Assembly: GCA_947628725.1 (NCBI GenBank)
Contig: CANRAQ010000003.1
Span: forward strand, 1-33,228
Direction: 5' to 3'
Origin: an uncultured Bacilli bacterium
GTDB lineage: Bacteria > Bacillota_I > Bacilli_A > RF39 > UBA660
Length of the DNA: 33,228 nt
Below, in pieces: positions 15,064 through 24,337 of the stretch; position 1 is the stretch's first letter; each line of letters starts with the position of its first letter. The position numbers were made by a program, and so were the translations under genes. Under the pieces are notes generated by a model. That model worked only from the letters and a program-made list of their open reading frames with translations. It did not search any database and had not been told where the DNA came from.

Positions 15064-16770
15064 ATGGAAGATAAATTTAAAAAAGTTAGCCAATATGATT
15101 TTATGTATGAGAATTCGAAAAAATATTCAGGTAAAGTTGCAATTACTTATCAAGTACCAGACATTGGAAAAACCGTAGAAATAACTTACGAAGAGATGTA
15201 TGAAAAAATTGATCAGTATGCAAGAGCTTTATCTAAATATGGTTTAAAAAAGGGGGATAAGGTAGCAACCTGTGTTTTTAATACACCTGAAGGGATTTAT
15301 TTAATATATGCATTGAATAAAATTGGTGTAATAAATATTGGACTTAGTCCACTAAATAATCCTGAAGAAATGAGAAAAGATTTGCTAATTTCTAATCCTG
15401 ATTTAATTATTACAATGGATACTTTTTATCCTTTATTTAAAGACGATTCAAAAATTTTTAATATGTTAGTATTTACTCCTGTTGATTCTTACAATAAAAT
15501 TATTAGAGCGGGGTATGATTTAAAAGTAGGAAAAAAGTATGGGATAGATAGTAATTTAAAACTGAGTTCTATTGTAAATAAATGGAAAAATTATGAAACA
15601 TTGTTTGAAATAGTTGATAGAGATCAAACATCAGATGTTTTATTTACTAGTGGTTCGACTGGAATACATAAAGGTGTTGAATTAACGAATGAAAACTTTA
15701 ACGAATCTGTTATTGGTATGACTGAAATATACAAAGGGGATATATCTCCTTGGAAAACTCATTTAATTCAGATACCTATAGGTCATATGACATATGGAAG
15801 AGCTATTTTACACTATGCATTAAGTCAAGGAATGAATGCTGCTCTTTCGACTAAGCCATCACCTGCAGATTTTTATGAAGAACTTATTAGGACAAAGGCA
15901 AATGATTGCGCAGGAGGTCCACCACATTTTAGATCCTTTATAATTGAAGAAAATGGTAAACTTATAACAAATCCAAAGTTAAAACCAGGATCTTTAAGTG
16001 AATTAAAATTTGCAACTTCAGGCGGAGAGGAACAAAGAATTAGAGATTTAGAAGCAATTAATAAAGCATTTGAGTATTGTGGTAGTACTGCAAAACTTGG
16101 TAACGGGTTAGGCGCTACTGAAGCTACAGGGCCATTTATAGTAAATAATGGAAGTAAGGGATTTAAAGCAATACTTGGCGTTCCAATACCTAGTATTAAA
16201 ACTAAGTTAGTCAATCCAGAAACTGGAAATATAGAAGAAAAACAAGGGGAACTTCATATATCAGGACCAATAGTAATGAAGGGTTATTTTGAAAACAAGG
16301 AAGAAACAGATAAAGTTTTGTACTATGACAATAATGGAGTTAAGTGGTTTAAAACTGGAGATGTTGTTTCATTAGATGAAAATAGATTTTCTTATGTAAG
16401 TAGGCTTAAAAGAAATTATGTTTGTGACATTACAAATGTGTATCCAGAACAAATCGAATTAATCCTTGAATCTATTCCAGAAATCAGGGAAGCAGTAGTA
16501 GTTCCAGTGCCAGATGACGACAGACAATTTGTATCAAAATATTATATATCATTATATGATATGAATTGCGTTAATAAAGACTTTGAAGACAAAATATGTT
16601 CTTTAGTCGAGAATAAACTTAATTGTAGTAATTTACCTGGTTATATAGAATATACTGATAAACCTCTTGTTAGAAATGGAAGCACAAAGAAAGATATAAA
16701 ATATTATAGGCAAGATGCTTTAAAAGAACTTGATAAAAATAAACAAAAAAATTTAAAAAGAAATGATTAA
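15064..16770 (+). CDS. AMP-dependent acyl-CoA synthetase/ligase
   Basis: This member of the class I adenylate-forming superfamily activates a carboxylic acid as acyl-AMP and usually transfers it to CoA. Its 568 residues contain FTSGSTGIHKGVELT (phosphate loop), GLGATEATGP (adenine/A5 motif), FKTGDVV (TGD motif), SRLKRNYVCDI (hinge) and NGSTKKD (catalytic Lys near the C-terminus). Substrate is not evident; long-chain fatty acyl-CoA synthetase is the default guess, based on GGPPHFRS and the general layout. GGGGGAAGAG precedes the ATG. It has its own promoter and terminator. Confidence 0.85.
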   Translation: MEDKFKKVSQYDFMYENSKKYSGKVAITYQVPDIGKTVEITYEEMYEKIDQYARALSKYGLKKGDKVATCVFNTPEGIYLIYALNKIGVINIGLSPLNNPEEMRKDLLISNPDLIITMDTFYPLFKDDSKIFNMLVFTPVDSYNKIIRAGYDLKVGKKYGIDSNLKLSSIVNKWKNYETLFEIVDRDQTSDVLFTSGSTGIHKGVELTNENFNESVIGMTEIYKGDISPWKTHLIQIPIGHMTYGRAILHYALSQGMNAALSTKPSPADFYEELIRTKANDCAGGPPHFRSFIIEENGKLITNPKLKPGSLSELKFATSGGEEQRIRDLEAINKAFEYCGSTAKLGNGLGATEATGPFIVNNGSKGFKAILGVPIPSIKTKLVNPETGNIEEKQGELHISGPIVMKGYFENKEETDKVLYYDNNGVKWFKTGDVVSLDENRFSYVSRLKRNYVCDITNVYPEQIELILESIPEIREAVVVPVPDDDRQFVSKYYISLYDMNCVNKDFEDKICSLVENKLNCSNLPGYIEYTDKPLVRNGSTKKDIKYYRQDALKELDKNKQKNLKRND

Positions 16771-16794
16771 AGAGTGACATTTCTTTTCTTTTTT
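16756..16794 (+). terminator. Intrinsic terminator overlapping the end of the ligase gene
   Basis: AAAAGAAATG (16756-16765) pairs with CATTTCTTTT (16778-16787), followed by CTTTTTTT. Confidence 0.75.
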
Positions 16795-16802
16795 GATATA
16801 AT
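16774..16802 (+). promoter_or_regulatory. Probable promoter of the kinase-receiver operon
   Basis: GTGACA (16774-16779), a 17-base spacer and TATAAT (16797-16802). It overlaps the preceding terminator hairpin. Confidence 0.5.
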
Positions 16803-16825
16803 TTATAAAGAGTAGGTGGTTGTTA

Positions 16826-19039
16826 ATGGGACTATATTTTTCGTTATGTACTTTGTTGATATTACTTATATTTTTTATAGCGTTTTTTATAAAAAAGCGT
16901 GCTGAAAATATTGAAACAAAAATTTATGGTATTTTACTTTTTGTTACTATAATTGGATTATTTTTAGAATCTTTAACTGGAATTTGGTATAAGGTTGGGT
17001 TTGATTCTAATAATTTTTTATATAAATTTTTATCAAAGGCAGTTTTATCATATTATATTATATGGAGTTTAGTATATGCGCATTATATAATAAATGTTTG
17101 TAATAATAATAGAAAATTTTTGAAGGTATTAGATATTTTATCTATAATTGCGGTCATATTAACGCTTTCTTTTCCTATAAATTTTTTACAAACTGGAGAT
17201 TCTATTTTGCCACAAGGTCTATGTCTAATATTTCCGTATTCATTTTGTATAATATTTAGTATTATAGATCAGTATTATTGCATTAGATATCATAAGAATG
17301 TAGTAATGAAAAAAATTAGTACTGTTTATATATTTTTAATAATGGGAGCAGTCAACATTGTTTTGCAAATGGTTTTACCGGGGTTGTTTTTGTTAGGCTT
17401 TATATTAGCTTATATGGTCATTATAATGTACTTCACCATTGAAAACCCAGATGTTAAGTTAATTAATCAACTAGAACTTGCCAAAGATCAAGCAGAAAAG
17501 GCAAATCATGCTAAAACAGATTTTTTAAGTAGTATGTCTCATGAAATTAGAACTCCATTAAATGCAATAGTAGGTTTTAGTGAATGTATTGATAGAGCAG
17601 AAACTTTAGAAGAAGCAAAAGAAGATGCTAAAGATATAATAATGGCTTCTCAAAACTTACTTGAAATAGTAAATGGTATACTTGATATAAGTAAAATAGA
17701 AGCAGATAAGATGGAAATAGTAAATAATGAATATAACTTAAAAGAAATACTTCAAAATTTAACTAAATTAATAATTCCTAGAATAGGAGAAAAGGATATA
17801 GAGTTAAAAACATATTTTGCTCCAGATATACCTGATGTATTGTTTGGTGATAGTGGTAAGGTAAAGCAAGTTATAACTAATATACTTACTAATGCTGCTA
17901 AATATACTGAACAAGGTGAAATTAACTTTAAGGTAAATTGTGTAAATGAAAATGATAAATGTAAACTTGTTATATCTGTAAGTGACACAGGTAGAGGAAT
18001 AAAACAAGAACAAATAGATAAATTATTTACCAAATTTCAAAGACTTGATGAAGATAAAAACACTACAGTAGAAGGTACAGGACTAGGACTTGCAATTACA
18101 AAAAGACTTGTTGAAATGATGGGTGGTAAGATAGTTGTACAAAGTGAATATGGTAAAGGATCTACATTTACTATATATTTAAGCCAAGAAATAAGGCATA
18201 ATGTAATATATAAAAATGTTGCTTCTAATAATAATGAAATATTAAAGTATCCTGGTAAAAAGGTATTAGTAGTAGATGATAATAGGTTAAATCTTAAAGT
18301 TGAAACCAAAATTCTTAAAAATTATGATTTAGATATAGAATGTGTTGAAAGTGGATTTGAATCTATTGAAAAAGTTAAAAGTAATAAATATGATATAATT
18401 CTTATGGATATAATGATGCCTAAGATGGGTGGAGTAGAAACGTTGAAAAAATTAAACGAAATAGAGAATTTTTCGACACCTGTTATTGCACTTACTGCAG
18501 ATGCTATACAAGGAAAGGCAAAAAAATATTTGGAAGTAGGATTTAGTGGTTATTTATCTAAACCTATCGATGAAATAGAATTAAGAAATGTACTTTCAAA
18601 ACATTTAGATGGTAGTATAGAAAAGAAAGAAGAAAAAATGGATGTACCTATGGAAAAAGAAGAAAATAACAATAAAATTGATGTCAATTATTTAAAAGAT
18701 AATGATATTGATGTAGATGCTTCTATAGAACTTTTAGGTGACATTGATATGTATAATGATACATTAAAAGATTTTATTACAGAATCTGAAAGTAGAATAC
18801 CTAAAATGAAAGAATATTTAGATAATTCTGATGCTGCTAATTATGCTATATTAGCGCATGCAATGAAAAGTGATAGCAAGTATCTAGGATTTAAAAAATT
18901 AGCAGAGTTATCATTAAATCATGAATTGGAAGGTAAAAATAACAATATATCATATATAAAGGATAATTATGATGAACTTATGAAAGAAGTAAATAGAATT
19001 ATTGAAATAGTAAAGAAATATTTAGAGGAGATGGAATAA
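16826..19039 (+). CDS. Membrane hybrid histidine kinase with receiver and HPt domains
   Basis: This is a multi-step phosphorelay sensor of 737 residues. About 200 N-terminal residues form seven or so membrane helices, resembling seven-helix kinase sensor modules. The kinase core follows: H box [12 protein letters not shown] (His239), N box [23 protein letters not shown] and GTGLGLAI. A receiver domain ([10 protein letters not shown], phospho-acceptor Asp528 in LMDIMMP) and a C-terminal HPt domain ([13 protein letters not shown], His678) complete a His-Asp-His relay. ATG 16826 follows AGGTGG; an in-frame TTG at 16820 is rejected. The stop overlaps the next ATG by one base (TAATG), so kinase and receiver are co-translated. 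The signal is unknown. Confidence 0.93.
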   Translation: MGLYFSLCTLLILLIFFIAFFIKKRAENIETKIYGILLFVTIIGLFLESLTGIWYKVGFDSNNFLYKFLSKAVLSYYIIWSLVYAHYIINVCNNNRKFLKVLDILSIIAVILTLSFPINFLQTGDSILPQGLCLIFPYSFCIIFSIIDQYYCIRYHKNVVMKKISTVYIFLIMGAVNIVLQMVLPGLFLLGFILAYMVIIMYFTIENPDVKLINQLELAKDQAEKANHAKTDFLSSMSHEIRTPLNAIVGFSECIDRAETLEEAKEDAKDIIMASQNLLEIVNGILDISKIEADKMEIVNNEYNLKEILQNLTKLIIPRIGEKDIELKTYFAPDIPDVLFGDSGKVKQVITNILTNAAKYTEQGEINFKVNCVNENDKCKLVISVSDTGRGIKQEQIDKLFTKFQRLDEDKNTTVEGTGLGLAITKRLVEMMGGKIVVQSEYGKGSTFTIYLSQEIRHNVIYKNVASNNNEILKYPGKKVLVVDDNRLNLKVETKILKNYDLDIECVESGFESIEKVKSNKYDIILMDIMMPKMGGVETLKKLNEIENFSTPVIALTADAIQGKAKKYLEVGFSGYLSKPIDEIELRNVLSKHLDGSIEKKEEKMDVPMEKEENNNKIDVNYLKDNDIDVDASIELLGDIDMYNDTLKDFITESESRIPKMKEYLDNSDAANYAILAHAMKSDSKYLGFKKLAELSLNHELEGKNNNISYIKDNYDELMKEVNRIIEIVKKYLEEME

Positions 19040-19413
19040 TGGATAAGTCAATAATAGTAGCCGATGACTCAGAAATAATAAAAAATATTATAGAAAAAGC
19101 ACTAAGTAGCGAATTTAAAGTATTAAGGGCTTCTAATGGTAGAGAAGCAATCGAATATATTACGAAGGATACTAATAAAAGTATAGTAGGAATGCTTCTT
19201 GATTTAAATATGCCAGAGTATGATGGATTTTATGTATTAAACTATTTTAAAAACAATAATTTATTCAATAGAATACCAGTATCTATAATATCTGGAGATG
19301 ACTCTAAAGACACTATAGATAAAGCATTCACATATAATATAGTAGATATGCTAAACAAACCTTTTTCAATTGAAAATGTAAGAGGAATTGTTGGTAAAAT
19401 GTTAAATAAATAA
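19039..19413 (+). CDS. Stand-alone response regulator receiver
   Basis: A 124-residue receiver domain only: acidic pair in VADDSEI, phospho-acceptor Asp55 in LLDLNMPEYDGF, then VSIISGDD and the conserved Lys in NKPF. It has no DNA-binding or enzymatic output domain. Overlapping translation with the kinase gene makes it the likely final acceptor of that phosphorelay, giving His239-Asp528-His678-Asp55. CheY-like or Spo0F-like action by protein contact is expected; the target is not in the window. Confidence 0.92.
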   Translation: MDKSIIVADDSEIIKNIIEKALSSEFKVLRASNGREAIEYITKDTNKSIVGMLLDLNMPEYDGFYVLNYFKNNNLFNRIPVSIISGDDSKDTIDKAFTYNIVDMLNKPFSIENVRGIVGKMLNK

Positions 19414-19437
19414 TCCTTAGAAATTCTAGGGATTTTT
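19412..19437 (+). terminator. Intrinsic terminator after the receiver gene
   Basis: AATCCTTAGA (19412-19421) pairs with TCTAGGGATT (19425-19434, one G-T pair), followed by TTT. Confidence 0.75.
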
Positions 19438-19444
19438 GCTAATA

Positions 19445-19472
19445 TTGACTTTTAATATACATTTGATATAAT
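19445..19472 (+). promoter_or_regulatory. Promoter of the unknown gene at 19497
   Basis: TTGACT (19445-19450), a 16-base spacer and TATAAT (19467-19472). Confidence 0.65.
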
Positions 19473-19496
19473 AAAAATAATTTTAGGGGGACATAT

Positions 19497-20060
19497 ATGA
19501 AAAAAGATATGAATAATCAAAAATTAAAATTAATATTAGAAGAAATAAAAAAATTAATAGATGAATATAATGCTTTAAGTAATGAAAAATTATCTCTTTC
19601 AACTGAATTTATGAAACAAGATGTAAGTGATATATATGTATGTGTTTATAATGAAAATAGTGAAAGTGATCATATTGGATTATTTAGATCAATAGATTGG
19701 TTTTCAAATTATATGGAAGTTGAAAATCCTTATAATCTTCCAATTTATAGTTATGATTCAGGAAATCTTTATATCAGTTTAGATTCAAAATTTATAGCTG
19801 TTAGAAAGATACATGAAAACATTTATAAGGTAAATAGATGGCAACAAATGGGAACTAAACATATTATAAATGGTGAACCTTATGTGTGTAATTGCAATAT
19901 AAAGGAAGTTATGAAATTTGATGATCTTAGAGATATAATGTATAACGAAAAAATAATTAAAATATATGAACCTGGTAAGGCTAGTACTGATGAGATGGAA
20001 GAAACATTAGAGTATGCATCTAAATATTTTAATCTTAATGAAAAATATAAAGTATTATAA
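19497..20060 (+). CDS. Hypothetical protein, 187 residues
   Basis: I do not recognise this protein. It has no signal peptide or membrane segment, so it is probably cytoplasmic. The first 45 residues are Lys/Glu/Leu-rich and likely helical or coiled coil (LILEEIKKLIDEYN). The remainder is mixed, with several aromatic residues (IDWFSNYMEVENPYN) and a Cys pair in PYVCNCNIKEV. AGGGGGACAT gives a strong ribosome site for ATG 19497. It lies between its own promoter and terminator, behind the kinase-receiver pair, but nothing ties it to them. Confidence 0.7.
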   Translation: MKKDMNNQKLKLILEEIKKLIDEYNALSNEKLSLSTEFMKQDVSDIYVCVYNENSESDHIGLFRSIDWFSNYMEVENPYNLPIYSYDSGNLYISLDSKFIAVRKIHENIYKVNRWQQMGTKHIINGEPYVCNCNIKEVMKFDDLRDIMYNEKIIKIYEPGKASTDEMEETLEYASKYFNLNEKYKVL

Positions 20061-20073
20061 AATTAATTTAACT

Positions 20074-20099
20074 AGTTCTGCTTATAGTAGAACTTTTTT
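20074..20099 (+). terminator. Intrinsic terminator before miaB
   Basis: AGTTCTGC (20074-20081), loop TTATA and GTAGAACT (20087-20094, one G-T pair), then TTTTT. Confidence 0.8.
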
Positions 20100-20115
20100 A
20101 TATAAATAATATTGA

Positions 20116-20144
20116 TTGCTTAAAAGTATTAAATGTGTTATTAT
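20116..20144 (+). promoter_or_regulatory. Possible promoter of miaB
   Basis: TTGCTT (20116-20121), a 17-base spacer and TATTAT (20139-20144). Confidence 0.4.
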
Positions 20145-20164
20145 TATACGAGGAAGTGATTTTT

Positions 20165-21589
20165 ATGAATTTACCAAATTTAAAAGAAGCAAAAATTAGA
20201 ACAAAAAATGATATTAAGATAATAAAGGATGCATATGAAATACCTGAAACTATGAAAAATATAGGAAAGGGTAAAAAATATTATTTAAAAACATATGGAT
20301 GTCAAATGAATGTTCATGATAGTGAAAATATAAAAGCTATATTAGAGGATATGGGTTTTAAAGAAACAGACAATTTAGATAAATCAGATATAATACTTTT
20401 AAATACATGCGCAATAAGAGAAAATGCTCATAATAAAATGTTTGGCTTTTTAGGTAGAGTAAAGCATCTTAAAGAAAGTAATCCAAATATAATATGTGGT
20501 ATATGTGGTTGCATGGCTCAAGAAGAAAGCGTTGTAAATGATATAAAAAGTAAATATAAATGGGTAGATATAGTATTTGGAACACATAATATACATAAAC
20601 TTCCTAGTATACTTGAAGAGTCATTAAAGGAAAAAAGACAAGAAATAGAAGTATATAGTATAGAAGGAGATGTCTACGAAAATATTCCAGTTAAAAGGGA
20701 TTCAAAATATAAGGCATGGGTAAATATAATGTATGGATGTGATAAATTTTGTACATATTGTATAGTCCCATATACTAGAGGTAAACAAAGAAGTAGAATG
20801 CCTGAAGATATAATTAGTGAAGTTAAAAAATTAGTTAGTGATGGATATAAAGAGGTTACATTGCTAGGACAAAATGTAAATGCTTATGGTAAAGATTTAA
20901 ATATTGATTACACTATGGGTGATTTACTTGAAGATGTTGCTAAAACTGGTATAGATAGATTAAGATTTGTAACATCACACCCTTGGGATTTTGATGATAA
21001 AATGATAGATATAATTGCAAAATATCCAAATATTATGCCATATATACACCTACCACTTCAATCAGGAAGTGATAGAATATTAAAGTTAATGGGAAGAAGA
21101 TATACTAAAGAAAAGTATATAGAATTATTTAATAAGATCAAAAATAAAGTACCAAATTGTTCTATAACTACTGATATTATAGTTGCATTTCCTGGTGAAA
21201 CTTTAAAAGATTTTAATGATACATTAGATGTAGTAAATACATGTAAGTTTGATTCTGCATTTACATTTATTTTTTCGCCTAGAGTAGGAACACCAGCTGC
21301 TTTGATGGAAAATAATTTAACAGAAGATGAAAAAAATGATAGGCTATATAAATTGAACGATATGATAAATAAATATGCTAATGAAGCAAATCAAAAATAT
21401 TTAAATAAAATAGTTCCTGTTTTATTAGAAGATTATAGTAAAAAAGATAAAAATTTGATGGGATATACAGATACTATGAAACTTGTAAATGTAAAATGTG
21501 ATAAAAAATATTTAGGAAAAATAGTAAATGTTAAAATAACAAGTGTAAACACATGGAGTTTAGATGGAAAATTTCAGAAAATTAAATAA
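20165..21589 (+). CDS. miaB: tRNA methylthiotransferase MiaB
   Basis: This radical-SAM enzyme adds a methylthio group to isopentenyl-adenosine 37 of tRNAs reading UNN codons. The 474-residue product starts at ATG 20165, after AGGAAGTGAT; an in-frame TTG further upstream lacks a ribosome site. The N-terminal UPF0004 domain provides Cys for the auxiliary cluster (KTYGCQMNVHDSE, LNTCAIRENA, GICGCMAQ). The radical-SAM motif is MYGCDKFCTYCIVPYTRG (CxxxCxxC). A C-terminal TRAM domain follows. In Bacillus miaB lies close to cotE, and the same proximity is seen here. Confidence 0.95.
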   Translation: MNLPNLKEAKIRTKNDIKIIKDAYEIPETMKNIGKGKKYYLKTYGCQMNVHDSENIKAILEDMGFKETDNLDKSDIILLNTCAIRENAHNKMFGFLGRVKHLKESNPNIICGICGCMAQEESVVNDIKSKYKWVDIVFGTHNIHKLPSILEESLKEKRQEIEVYSIEGDVYENIPVKRDSKYKAWVNIMYGCDKFCTYCIVPYTRGKQRSRMPEDIISEVKKLVSDGYKEVTLLGQNVNAYGKDLNIDYTMGDLLEDVAKTGIDRLRFVTSHPWDFDDKMIDIIAKYPNIMPYIHLPLQSGSDRILKLMGRRYTKEKYIELFNKIKNKVPNCSITTDIIVAFPGETLKDFNDTLDVVNTCKFDSAFTFIFSPRVGTPAALMENNLTEDEKNDRLYKLNDMINKYANEANQKYLNKIVPVLLEDYSKKDKNLMGYTDTMKLVNVKCDKKYLGKIVNVKITSVNTWSLDGKFQKIK

Positions 21590-21646
21590 TAATATACTTT
21601 TTTTAAAAAATTGTGATATAATTAAGTAGTGAATAGGAGTGAAGTT

Positions 21647-22834
21647 ATGAAATGTGTGAAGTGTGGAGCTGATATAGCAGACACAGCAAAGTTTTGTGGT
21701 TACTGTGGTAATCCAGTTGAAGTAGATTCAAGTAGTGAAGTAGTTAATGAAGTTCAACCAGATATGACAACTCAAGAACCTGTACAACAAGTTCAAACAG
21801 ATATACCAACTCAAGATGTACAATTAGAATCTCAAAATGTAGTAGGTGATACTGTACAACAAGTACAAAATACAGTAGAACAACCTATACCAAGCTATAC
21901 TGTAAATGATAGCAATAGTTCAAAAGGAAACAAAAATAATAAAGGATTATTTATAGCCTTAGGATGTGCTTTAGCAGTTATAGCAGTAGTATTAGTATCA
22001 TTTGCTTTATTTAAATCAAATTCAAATTCAGTTGATGCATTAAATAAAGCAGTAGCTAATTTAAATAGTAAAGGTGCTGATAGTGCTACTATAAAATTAG
22101 AAGCAAATATTGAAGCAAGTGAAATGGGAAGCGTTAAACTTTCATTGGAATCAAAAGCTGCTAAAGTTAATGATCAGTACTTAGTAGAAGTAAAATTAAA
22201 TAAAAATATAATTACAGATGAAATTAGTATGTTTATGTCATTTGATAAAGATAATGCAAAAGTATATGTACCATCATCATTTATTAATTTGATTGCTGGT
22301 GATGAAACTGATACTGTAGAAAACAAATGGTATAATTATACTATGAGTTTATCTGAATTAGGTTTAAATTTATCAGATTTAGAAAGTGAATCTGACACAG
22401 ATTTTGATTTTTCAAGTATAATTGATCAAAAACATTTTGTATATGTAGATTCAAGTAATAATTCTAATCATTATCAACTTAAAATAGATAAAGAATTAAT
22501 AGAAAAAATAAAAACTAAAGCAAGTAATGAATTAGATGCTGAAGATAAAGAAATGCTTGATTCAGTAGATACTAGTGAATTAGATGGTATGGAACCAATT
22601 ATATTAGATTTTTATATAACTAAAGATAATCAATTAGAAAAAATATCTATAGATTTAGCTAAATATATGGATAGTGAAGATGTTTCTAAAGCCGAGATAT
22701 CAATTAGTTTTGTAGATTTAGGTTCAACTGTAGTAACAATACCTGATGAAGCATTAAATTCAAAAGATTCTCTAGAAGACTATATTGGTAGTATGTCTAG
22801 TGATGATTACTCTATTGAAGATTATGAATTTTAA
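21647..22834 (+). CDS. Zinc-ribbon membrane protein with a large extracytoplasmic domain
   Basis: This is a 395-residue protein with an N-terminal zinc ribbon (MKCVKCGADIA, then FCGYCGNP), a Gln/Val/Thr-rich linker (EPVQQVQTDIPTQ and similar), one membrane helix at about residues 102-124 (IALGCALAVIAVVLVS) and an outside domain of about 270 residues. The outside part (for example VDALNKAVANLNSKGADS) looks like a lipoprotein-like beta-rich fold, but I recognise no family. ATG 21647 follows AGGAGTG (21634-21640); an in-frame GTG at 21629 is rejected. A TATAAT lies at 21617-21622 without a good -35. It sits between miaB and cotE. Confidence 0.8.
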   Translation: MKCVKCGADIADTAKFCGYCGNPVEVDSSSEVVNEVQPDMTTQEPVQQVQTDIPTQDVQLESQNVVGDTVQQVQNTVEQPIPSYTVNDSNSSKGNKNNKGLFIALGCALAVIAVVLVSFALFKSNSNSVDALNKAVANLNSKGADSATIKLEANIEASEMGSVKLSLESKAAKVNDQYLVEVKLNKNIITDEISMFMSFDKDNAKVYVPSSFINLIAGDETDTVENKWYNYTMSLSELGLNLSDLESESDTDFDFSSIIDQKHFVYVDSSNNSNHYQLKIDKELIEKIKTKASNELDAEDKEMLDSVDTSELDGMEPIILDFYITKDNQLEKISIDLAKYMDSEDVSKAEISISFVDLGSTVVTIPDEALNSKDSLEDYIGSMSSDDYSIEDYEF

Positions 22835-22837
22835 TAT

Positions 22838-22866
22838 AAAACCTTCGATTATATATCGAGGGTTTT
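22838..22866 (+). terminator. Intrinsic terminator after the zinc-ribbon gene
   Basis: AAAACCTTCGAT (22838-22849), loop TATAT and ATCGAGGGTTTT (22855-22866, one G-T pair). Confidence 0.8.
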
Positions 22867-22942
22867 AATATATTTAAAATATTAATTCCATAAATATCAT
22901 TTTTATTAATTAAATTCATATATTAAATTGAGGAGTGATTTT

Positions 22943-23473
22943 ATGGCATTATATAAGGAGATAGTCACTAAAGCTGTCATTGGTAAAGGTAAAAAATATT
23001 TTAAAGATAATTATAATATAACTACAGAAAATGTTCCAACTACTATATTAGGGTGTTGGGTTATCAATCATAAATTTAAAGGTTATAAAACTAATGATAG
23101 AATAGGTGTAAGTGGGTCATATGATGTAAATATATGGTATTCATATGATAACGATTCTAAAACTACTGTTGTAAGTAAAAATATTTCATACAATGATTTA
23201 TTCAATGTTAAACTTAAAGAAAATGCAGATTTATCTAGTGATACAGATATAATTGTAAGAACATTAAAACAACCAAGTTGTCTTGGAGTTAATTCTAATG
23301 AAAAAACTATATCATTCGACATTGAAAAAGAATTAGGTGTAGAAGTAGTAGGTGAAACAAAAGTAAAAATTGCTGTAGAAGAAGATGAAGAACCATGGGA
23401 TGAAATAGAGGATGAATTAACTGATAAAGATATAGAAGATATAGATAAAGTAGATGACAATTTTATAAAATAG
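22943..23473 (+). CDS. cotE: Outer spore coat morphogenetic protein CotE
   Basis: CotE organises assembly of the outer spore coat on the mother-cell side of the forespore. The 176-residue product matches my recollection of Bacillus CotE across its length: YKEIVTKAVIGKGKK, ILGCWVINHKFKG, YDVNIWYSYDNDSKT, TLKQPSCLGV, VEVVGETKVKIAVEEDEEPW and a very acidic tail. ATG 22943 follows AGGAGTGA (22931-22938); an in-frame TTG at 22928 precedes the ribosome site and is rejected. miaB lies just upstream, as in Bacillus (miaB-ymcA-cotE). I see no clear sigma-E or sigma-K promoter. It is one of the best indicators that this organism, or its recent ancestor, sporulates. Confidence 0.9.
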   Translation: MALYKEIVTKAVIGKGKKYFKDNYNITTENVPTTILGCWVINHKFKGYKTNDRIGVSGSYDVNIWYSYDNDSKTTVVSKNISYNDLFNVKLKENADLSSDTDIIVRTLKQPSCLGVNSNEKTISFDIEKELGVEVVGETKVKIAVEEDEEPWDEIEDELTDKDIEDIDKVDDNFIK

Positions 23474-23492
23474 TACTATTGTACTTTTTTTC
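23472..23492 (+). terminator. Weak intrinsic terminator after cotE
   Basis: AGTAC (23472-23476), loop TATT and GTACT, followed by a run of T. It has a short stem and overlaps the stop codon. Confidence 0.45.
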
Positions 23493-23507
23493 TTTTTATG
23501 ATAGTAT
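23479..23507 (+). promoter_or_regulatory. Promoter of the Fic-fold gene
   Basis: TTGTAC (23479-23484), a 17-base spacer and TAGTAT (23502-23507), overlapping the cotE terminator. Confidence 0.5.
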
Positions 23508-23535
23508 ATTTACTTGTGTATGAAAGGATGTTAAC

Positions 23536-24033
23536 ATGAATAAATTAGGCATTAATGAATATAAATTGAATGATATTGAAAAGCAAATAATAAAGTTAAA
23601 ATTAGACTTGATAGATTATTATTTTACCTTTAATAATGAACAGTTGGATTTTAAATTTTTGAATGATTTACATAAATTTCTTTTTGGGGATTTTTATTTT
23701 GATTCACAATTAGGTACAAGGAAAATTGAAATTCCTGAAGAAGAATTAATAGAAGAAATATTAATAAAATTAAATTATTTATGTCTAGGTGGAGAAAAGA
23801 ATATAGAAGAAATATTATCACTATTAAAAGAATTATGGAAGATGCAACCATTTATTTTAGGAAATACTAGAACTTTAGTTGCCTTCTTAAAAATAATAAA
23901 TAATATATACTTATTAGGATTAGAAATAGATTCAGATATAAAAATAAAAAGTTGTCCTAAAATGTTTGAATTAAACAATTTTGTTAACCAAAAAAGGTTG
24001 ACAAAACAAAAAAACTTTGTTAATATTATATAG
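23536..24033 (+). CDS. Fic-fold protein lacking the catalytic histidine
   Basis: Fic proteins transfer AMP or other phosphate groups to target hydroxyls using the motif HxFx(D/E)GNxR. This 165-residue protein keeps the family framework: [11 protein letters not shown] at the front, then LGTRKIEI, a long helix, and [20 protein letters not shown] in outline ([10 protein letters not shown] is the active-site loop). The catalytic His is Gln and the acidic metal-binding residue is Leu, while GNTR is retained. It is therefore probably inactive as an AMP transferase, although nucleotide binding may persist. The frame is intact, with GAAAGGATG before the start. The rpsP promoter lies in its last codons. 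Confidence 0.7.
   Translation: MNKLGINEYKLNDIEKQIIKLKLDLIDYYFTFNNEQLDFKFLNDLHKFLFGDFYFDSQLGTRKIEIPEEELIEEILIKLNYLCLGGEKNIEEILSLLKELWKMQPFILGNTRTLVAFLKIINNIYLLGLEIDSDIKIKSCPKMFELNNFVNQKRLTKQKNFVNII
23998..24026 (+). promoter_or_regulatory. Promoter of rpsP-khpA
   Basis: TTGACA (23998-24003), a 17-base spacer and TAATAT (24021-24026), inside the 3' end of the Fic-fold gene. Confidence 0.75.
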
Positions 24034-24050
24034 ATGAATGGAGGTGCTTT

Positions 24051-24335
24051 ATGGCAGTTAAAATGAGATTAAAAAGAATGGGTGCTAAAAAAAGACCATT
24101 TTATCGTATTGTAGTAGCAGATTCAAGATTCCCAAGAGATGGAAGATTTATTGAAGAAATAGGATATTATAATCCAATCGAAAATCCTGCAATTGTTAAA
24201 TTAGATAAAGATTTAGCGCTTAAATGGTTAAATGAAGGGGCAACACCTACAGATACAGTAAGAGATATATTAAGTAAAGAAGGAATTATGAAAGAATTCC
24301 ATGAATCTAAAAGTAAAAAAAAGAGTGGTAAATAA
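24051..24335 (+). CDS. rpsP: Small-subunit ribosomal protein S16
   Basis: S16 is a core protein of the 30S subunit. The 94-residue sequence is typical: [35 protein letters not shown] and [17 protein letters not shown] precedes the ATG. It is followed after two bases by the KH-domain gene, the common order in Firmicutes. The usual ffh upstream and rimM-trmD-rplS downstream are absent. Confidence 0.97.
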   Translation: MAVKMRLKRMGAKKRPFYRIVVADSRFPRDGRFIEEIGYYNPIENPAIVKLDKDLALKWLNEGATPTDTVRDILSKEGIMKEFHESKSKKKSGK

Positions 24336-24337
24336 TT

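Noticed and set aside
17752-18309. Minus-strand open frames of 93, 69 and 90 residues within the kinase gene
   Set aside because: They overlap conserved kinase motifs on the plus strand and lack translation signals.
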